Assembly (NCBI GenBank): GCA_007695045.1
Contig: REEP01000088.1
Location: forward strand, 1 to 53,147
Length of the DNA stretch: 53,147 nucleotides
Reading direction: 5' to 3'
DNA from: Rhodospirillales bacterium
Lineage (GTDB): Bacteria > Pseudomonadota > Alphaproteobacteria > Rhodospirillales > Defluviicoccaceae
Shown here: piece after piece, positions 48,796 through 53,147 of the stretch
Numbering within the stretch: position 1 is the first letter of the stretch
Layout of the letters: every line of letters starts with the position of its first letter
The notes under the pieces: generated by a model
Told to the model about the DNA's origin: nothing
Databases searched by the model: none
Seen by the model: only the letters and a program-made list of their open reading frames with translations
Program-made: the position numbers and the translations under genes

Positions 48796-51700
48796 ATGGC
48801 CATCCTCGTTGCAGTGGGCGGAGCCGCGCTCGGCTCCGCCGTCGGTGTCGGCTGGCAGGCCGGCTGGCTGGTGGGCTCGGTGGTCGGCAGCCTGCTGTTT
48901 CCGGCCAAGGGTCAGAACGTCACCACCGAGGGCCCGCGGCTCGGCGACCTCGCCGTCTCGTCCTCCGCCTATGGGGCGTCCATCCCCATCGGCTACGGCA
49001 CGCTGCGCATGGCCGGCAACATGATCTGGTCATCAGGGATCCGTGAGCAGCAGAACGTGACCCGTACCCGCTCCGGCGGCAAGGGCGGCGGGCGCAGCAG
49101 CCAGACCTCGATCACCTACTCCTACTTCGCGTCCTTCGCGCTGAGCTTCGGCGAGGGGCCGGCCGAGGACGTGCTTCGCATCTGGGCCGACGGCAAGCTG
49201 ATCTACGACAAGACTGGGTCGAGCCCGGACGTCGCCAAGCCGAACCTGCGCTTCCGCTTCTATCCGGGCAACGAGACCCAGCTGCCCGACCCCCTGATCG
49301 AGGCCCATTTGGGCGCCGGGCGCGCGCCGGCGCATCGCGGGCTCTGCGTGATCGTCTTCGAGGATCTGGCGCTCGCCGACTATGGCAACCGCATCCCCAA
49401 CATCACCGCCGAGATCACCTATCGGCGCGCCGCTGAGCAGCCCTATCAGCTCATCGACTTCATCACGGAGGCCGAGGGTGGCTACTTCGGCTCCTACCAG
49501 ATCAGCGATCTCGCGATCGATTGGCGCCGCGGCTACGGCTACTTCCTGCGCAGCAACGTCGACGCGGCGGCCGCCGGCATCCGCCGCTTCAGCCTTCGCA
49601 CCATGAAGGAGGACCGCCAGGCGCGGATGACGGACGTGACCAGCGTCACGCCCAACAACTTCCCGAGCACGCTGTTCTGCGGCGAGGACGGCCACCTCTA
49701 CATGACGGTCGGCAGCGGCAACTCGCGGCCGATCATCCGGGTTGAGCCGAACGCCTTGAAGGAGGTGGGCCGTTTCGGGTTCACCAGCACCGGCCTTTCC
49801 AACACGACCACGCGCTTCGTGGCGACGAGCTGGCTGGGCATGGTCTCGGCCTATGGTCCTTCGGGCCGCGTCGACTTCCTGCTCACGGGCTCGCTCTTCG
49901 ACGACATCGGCCTCCTGCGCGCAGACACCATGGGTTACGTCTGGGGCGCCGGCCAGACCGTGACCGAGCCGCGCGTGCGGGGCGTCATCGGTGGCATGGT
50001 CGGCGAAGGCTTCGGCGATGGCTGGCTGCTCGGCAGCGGCACCAGCACCAACCATGGGAGCCTCGGGCTCTACCGCATCCGGGTCTCGGCGCTCGCCCAG
50101 TATGATTCCCTTACGGCGCAATCCCTCGGCGTCACCTTCGAGAAGCTGGCGACCTTCAGCCCGGCCGAGATCGAGGCCGGCGCGACCGGGTTCTACAGCA
50201 GCGCCGGCGGTCTCACCTATGACGCCACCGACGACAGCGTGATCTTCCAGGTCCGCATGTCGAATGGCGGCTCGGCCGGAACGATCTACACCATCAAATG
50301 GCGGGCGGATGCCGGTATCGTCTGGCAGACCGCCGTCCCGAGCCAGATCAACTACGAGGGCCCGTTCTTCGGCCAGAGCCGGCTCAAGGGACAGCGCTGG
50401 ACCCTGATGCGCTCGACGCGGGTCGTACAGCTCGACACCGCCACCGGCGCCATCGTGCTCAACGAGCTCTGGCCCAATGCGGTGAGCGAGCAGGGCGCCC
50501 AGGTCTACGATGCGGTGACCGACACCCATCTCGTGCGCGGCACCAACGGCTGGGCGCGGCTCTTCCTCAACCGCGGCGGCGGCGAGGGCGAGGCGCTGTC
50601 GGCCATCGTCGCCGATCTCTGCGCGCGCGCCGGGCTCGGCCTTGCCGACATCGACGTGGCCGAGCTCACGCCGTCGGTGCCCGGCTATGTGATCGGCCGG
50701 CAAACCACCGTGCGCGGCGCCATCGAGCCCCTGGCGCAGGCCTACTTCTTCGATGCCGCGGAGAGCGACGACACCTTGCGCTTCCGCACGCGCGGGCGCG
50801 CGCCGGCCGCGACCATCGGCGCCGAGCTTCTGGTGCCGCTCGATGAGCGCACGGGCGAGAGCTGGCGCGAGCGCCGCACCCAGGAAGTCGAGCTGCCCGA
50901 GCGCGTCGCCGTCGTCTACATGGACCGCGACGCCGACTACCAGCAGGGCACGCAGAGCGAGAAGCGCGCCTCGCTACCGCTTGCGACCATGCACTCGCGC
51001 AACCAGGCGAGCCTCGAGCTGGCGCTCGCCATCGACGCCACCACGGCCAAGCGGATCGCCGCCAAGACCCTCTACAGCGCCTGGATCGAGCGCAGCGCGT
51101 ACGAGGCCGAGCTGCCGCCCGACTGGCTGCGCCTCGATCCGACCGACGTGGTGGATGTGATCTTTGCGACGGGATCGGCGTTCCGGACACGGATCACCCG
51201 GCTCGATGTCGGCGCCGACTTCTCGCTGGCGCTGAAAGGCGTGTCGGAGACGGCCGCCACCTACCTCTCCACCGTCGCGGCGGACGGCGGCTCCGGGCTG
51301 CCGCCGCAGGTGATCGGGGCCGAGGCCGCCACGCGACTCATCCTGCCCGACCTGCCGCTCCTGCGCGACGTCGACGATGCCGGCGGAGCCGGCTCAAGGG
51401 CTTACTACCTGATGGCGGGCTTTGGCAGCCCGGGCTGGCCGGGTGCTGCTCTCTATCGGAGCGCAGACGGCTCGGCCTGGGCGCAGGTGGGACGGGCGCT
51501 CAGCGAGGCAGCCTGGGGCGCTACTGCCAACGCGCTTGGTTCCCCGCCCTCGCCCTTCGGTACGGACGAGGAGAACGGCCTCACCGTTTTTATGACGACC
51601 GGCGGCGATCGCCTGGAGAGCGTGACCCAGGAGGCGCTGGTCAACGGCGCCAACGCGGCGCTGATCCTGAAGGCCAATGGCGAGCCGGAGATCATCCAGT

Positions 51701-52299
51701 TCCGCGACGTGACGCTGAACCCGGACGGCTCCTCCTCGCTTCGAGGCCTCCTGCGCGGCCGGCGCGGCACGGACATCTTCGTCGACGGCCATGCGGCGGG
51801 CGAGCTGTTCGTGCTGCTCGATCCCGACGACGTCGAGACGCTCGTCGTCTCCCTCGGGGATCTGGGCCTGGCCCGCTCTTGGCGGGCCGTCGGGTTCGGC
51901 ACGCTGTTCGAGGACGCCGAGACCATCGTCCAGAGCCATAGCGGCCGCGACCTCAAGCCCTACGCGCCGTGGAACGTGCGCGCGGTGAAGAGCGGCAGCC
52001 CGGAGAACATCACCCTCTCCTGGGTCCGCCGCACCCGCATCGGCGGCGAGCTCAAGGATGGCACCGGCACGGTGCCGCTCGGGGAAGCCAGCGAGGCCTA
52101 CGAGGTCGACATCCTCGATGGGCCCGGCGGCGCGGTGCTCCGCACGCTCGCCTCGACCAGCCCGAGCGCCGTCTACGCCAACGCCGACATCCTCGTCGAC
52201 TTCGGCGCTGTGCCGGCGAGCCTGTCCATCGCCGTCTACCAGCTGAGCGCGGTCGCCGGCCGCGGCTTCCCGCGCGCCGTCACCCTGGAGGTCACCTGA
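48796..52299 (+). CDS. Large tail-tip/hub protein (gpJ or gene transfer agent ORF15-like)
   Basis: A 1167-residue protein. It begins with a glycine-rich hydrophobic segment (GGAALGSAVGVGWQAGWLVG). An N-terminal hub part follows (SSAYGASIPIGYGTLRMAGN and FALSFGEGPAEDVLRIWADG). The middle is a large beta region. The Phage-tail_3 type domain (IVADLCARAGLGLADIDVAE, PGYVIGRQTTVRGAIEPLAQ) starts near residue 605. A fibronectin-like end includes GTDIFVDGHAAGELFVLL. It probably forms the tail tip and carries the fibres coded next. I do not see the TIM-barrel glycosidase domain of the Rhodobacter version, so it seems shortened there. Confidence 0.88.
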   Translation: MAILVAVGGAALGSAVGVGWQAGWLVGSVVGSLLFPAKGQNVTTEGPRLGDLAVSSSAYGASIPIGYGTLRMAGNMIWSSGIREQQNVTRTRSGGKGGGRSSQTSITYSYFASFALSFGEGPAEDVLRIWADGKLIYDKTGSSPDVAKPNLRFRFYPGNETQLPDPLIEAHLGAGRAPAHRGLCVIVFEDLALADYGNRIPNITAEITYRRAAEQPYQLIDFITEAEGGYFGSYQISDLAIDWRRGYGYFLRSNVDAAAAGIRRFSLRTMKEDRQARMTDVTSVTPNNFPSTLFCGEDGHLYMTVGSGNSRPIIRVEPNALKEVGRFGFTSTGLSNTTTRFVATSWLGMVSAYGPSGRVDFLLTGSLFDDIGLLRADTMGYVWGAGQTVTEPRVRGVIGGMVGEGFGDGWLLGSGTSTNHGSLGLYRIRVSALAQYDSLTAQSLGVTFEKLATFSPAEIEAGATGFYSSAGGLTYDATDDSVIFQVRMSNGGSAGTIYTIKWRADAGIVWQTAVPSQINYEGPFFGQSRLKGQRWTLMRSTRVVQLDTATGAIVLNELWPNAVSEQGAQVYDAVTDTHLVRGTNGWARLFLNRGGGEGEALSAIVADLCARAGLGLADIDVAELTPSVPGYVIGRQTTVRGAIEPLAQAYFFDAAESDDTLRFRTRGRAPAATIGAELLVPLDERTGESWRERRTQEVELPERVAVVYMDRDADYQQGTQSEKRASLPLATMHSRNQASLELALAIDATTAKRIAAKTLYSAWIERSAYEAELPPDWLRLDPTDVVDVIFATGSAFRTRITRLDVGADFSLALKGVSETAATYLSTVAADGGSGLPPQVIGAEAATRLILPDLPLLRDVDDAGGAGSRAYYLMAGFGSPGWPGAALYRSADGSAWAQVGRALSEAAWGATANALGSPPSPFGTDEENGLTVFMTTGGDRLESVTQEALVNGANAALILKANGEPEIIQFRDVTLNPDGSSSLRGLLRGRRGTDIFVDGHAAGELFVLLDPDDVETLVVSLGDLGLARSWRAVGFGTLFEDAETIVQSHSGRDLKPYAPWNVRAVKSGSPENITLSWVRRTRIGGELKDGTGTVPLGEASEAYEVDILDGPGGAVLRTLASTSPSAVYANADILVDFGAVPASLSIAVYQLSAVAGRGFPRAVTLEVT

Positions 52300-53147
52300 T
52301 GCCGAGCCCCAACCTCTCGATCACCCATGTCGCGGCCGCGCAGAACCAGAAGGAGGTTACAATCAACGACGCGGTCGACGCCCTCGACAACGCCATGAAC
52401 CGGACGCTGTCGCTGGCGATGACCGATGCCAATGTGACGCTTACTGCGGATCAGGCGAACCGCAACGGCTTGATCGTTCTGACCGGCACGTTGACGGCAG
52501 CACGCGTCCTGACCCTGCCCGCCAACCACCGGCGGCTCGCGATCCGCAATGCGACCAGCGGGGGCCAGGAGGTCCGCGCCAAGTATCCGGGCTCGGGCGC
52601 GGAGGTCATCATCGTGCCCGGCGCAACCGTGCTGGTGCAGGGCAATGGCAGCGATCTCTTCGGCGTGGGTGGCGGCGCCGGGGCGCTCAATGACCTGACT
52701 GACGTCTCGGTCGGGGCGGCGGTCGCCAGCGACGTGCTCCAGTTCGACGGCGCGGCCTGGGGACCCGCAGGGGTCGGCATATTCCAGCGGGCGCTGCTTC
52801 CGTTCCGCGGCGCGCTGGTGCGCCGGACCACCAACCTCAGCGTCTCGACGACCGGCACCTATGTCGCGATCCCCTGGCAGAGCGCCGTCTACGACAGTGA
52901 TGCGCTCTGGGACGCCGGCCAGGCGACGCGGCTCACGGTGCCGGCCGGCGTGACCAAGGTCCGGCTCGTCGGCAACATCGAGTGGCAGACCTCTCCCACG
53001 AGCCAGCTGGTCGAGATCCGCAAGAACGGCGGCGCCGTGGTCGGCGGCGGCTCCTTCATCGTCCGCGGCGACAGCGGCTACAGCAATCAGATGCGGAACA
53101 TCGCGAGCGCGGTCCTCCCGGTCGTCGCCGGCGACTGGTTCGAGCTT
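52299..53147 (+). CDS. Tail fibre or receptor-binding protein (3' end outside the window)
   Basis: At least 283 residues. The N-terminus SPNLSITHVAAAQNQKEVTI is the module that docks fibres to this tail-tip type (DUF2793-like). A beta-rich repeat follows (ANRNGLIVLTGTLTAARVLT) and then a collagen-free head with GAGALNDLTDVSV, a phrase common in fibre shafts. The last part (RLTVPAGVTKVRLVGNIEW) looks like a C1q/TNF-like receptor-binding domain. Its ATG overlaps the preceding stop by one base. Confidence 0.82.
   Translation, partial: MPSPNLSITHVAAAQNQKEVTINDAVDALDNAMNRTLSLAMTDANVTLTADQANRNGLIVLTGTLTAARVLTLPANHRRLAIRNATSGGQEVRAKYPGSGAEVIIVPGATVLVQGNGSDLFGVGGGAGALNDLTDVSVGAAVASDVLQFDGAAWGPAGVGIFQRALLPFRGALVRRTTNLSVSTTGTYVAIPWQSAVYDSDALWDAGQATRLTVPAGVTKVRLVGNIEWQTSPTSQLVEIRKNGGAVVGGGSFIVRGDSGYSNQMRNIASAVLPVVAGDWFEL

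Overview
The window is GC-rich DNA from what looks like an alphaproteobacterium. Support for this comes from the protein families: a serine recombinase with a DUF2924 partner, lambda-like head genes joined to tail genes of the gene-transfer-agent type, DUF6511/DUF6362/DUF7220 phage genes, and a GAAC-N7-GAAC box of the alphaproteobacterial LexA type. Genus cannot be fixed from the sequence. All family names come from reading the proteins; no database search was run.

Bases 1-10107 look like host chromosome with accessory islands. They hold the 3' end of a small membrane protein gene, a two-gene glycosyltransferase cassette bounded by a 51-bp direct repeat, a tRNA-Ser(CGA) with its terminator, a MerR regulator overlapping a VIT/von Willebrand A protein gene, and a 1057-residue protein with a sacsin-like ATPase at one end and a NO VEIN C-terminal (DUF3883) domain at the other.

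Bases 10200-16738 hold two divergent operons. Leftward is a mobility module: a small conserved protein, DUF2924, a serine recombinase and a ParB-HTH-like protein, chained by 4-base ATGA overlaps. Rightward are an SMC/Rad50-like ATPase, a HEAT-repeat histidine kinase and a response regulator with a probable winged-helix end. A LexA-type box sits between the two operons. This ATPase-kinase-regulator operon is the best candidate for an undescribed system. It lies between a recombinase and phage early genes, where prophages often carry cargo such as defence genes.

Bases 16880 to the right edge are a tailed-phage genome, almost all rightward. The early block (16880-27011) has an AlpA/Xis-like protein, a Sak4-like ATPase, an ssDNA-binding-like protein, a Cas4-like nuclease, a Dda/RecD-like helicase, a Toprim-DUF927 primase-helicase, an iteron-like repeat field that may be a replication origin, a RuvC-like resolvase and several DUF proteins. 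Next come two tandem ParB-methyltransferases, a DUF7220 membrane protein and three small leftward genes. The late block runs small and large terminase, gpW joiner, portal, S49 protease with a nested scaffold, gpD decoration, gpE capsid, head-tail joiners, tail tube, tail chaperone with a -1 frameshift at A AAA AAC, tape measure, and DUF2460-DUF2163-NlpC/P60-J-like tail-tip genes. It ends in a tail-fibre gene cut by the window edge. A leftward three-gene cassette (regulator, DUF4258 protein, unknown) interrupts the late operon between the chaperone and the tape measure, and carries a diverged copy of the junction at its far end. No lysis genes or S24-type repressor are visible; they may lie beyond the right edge.
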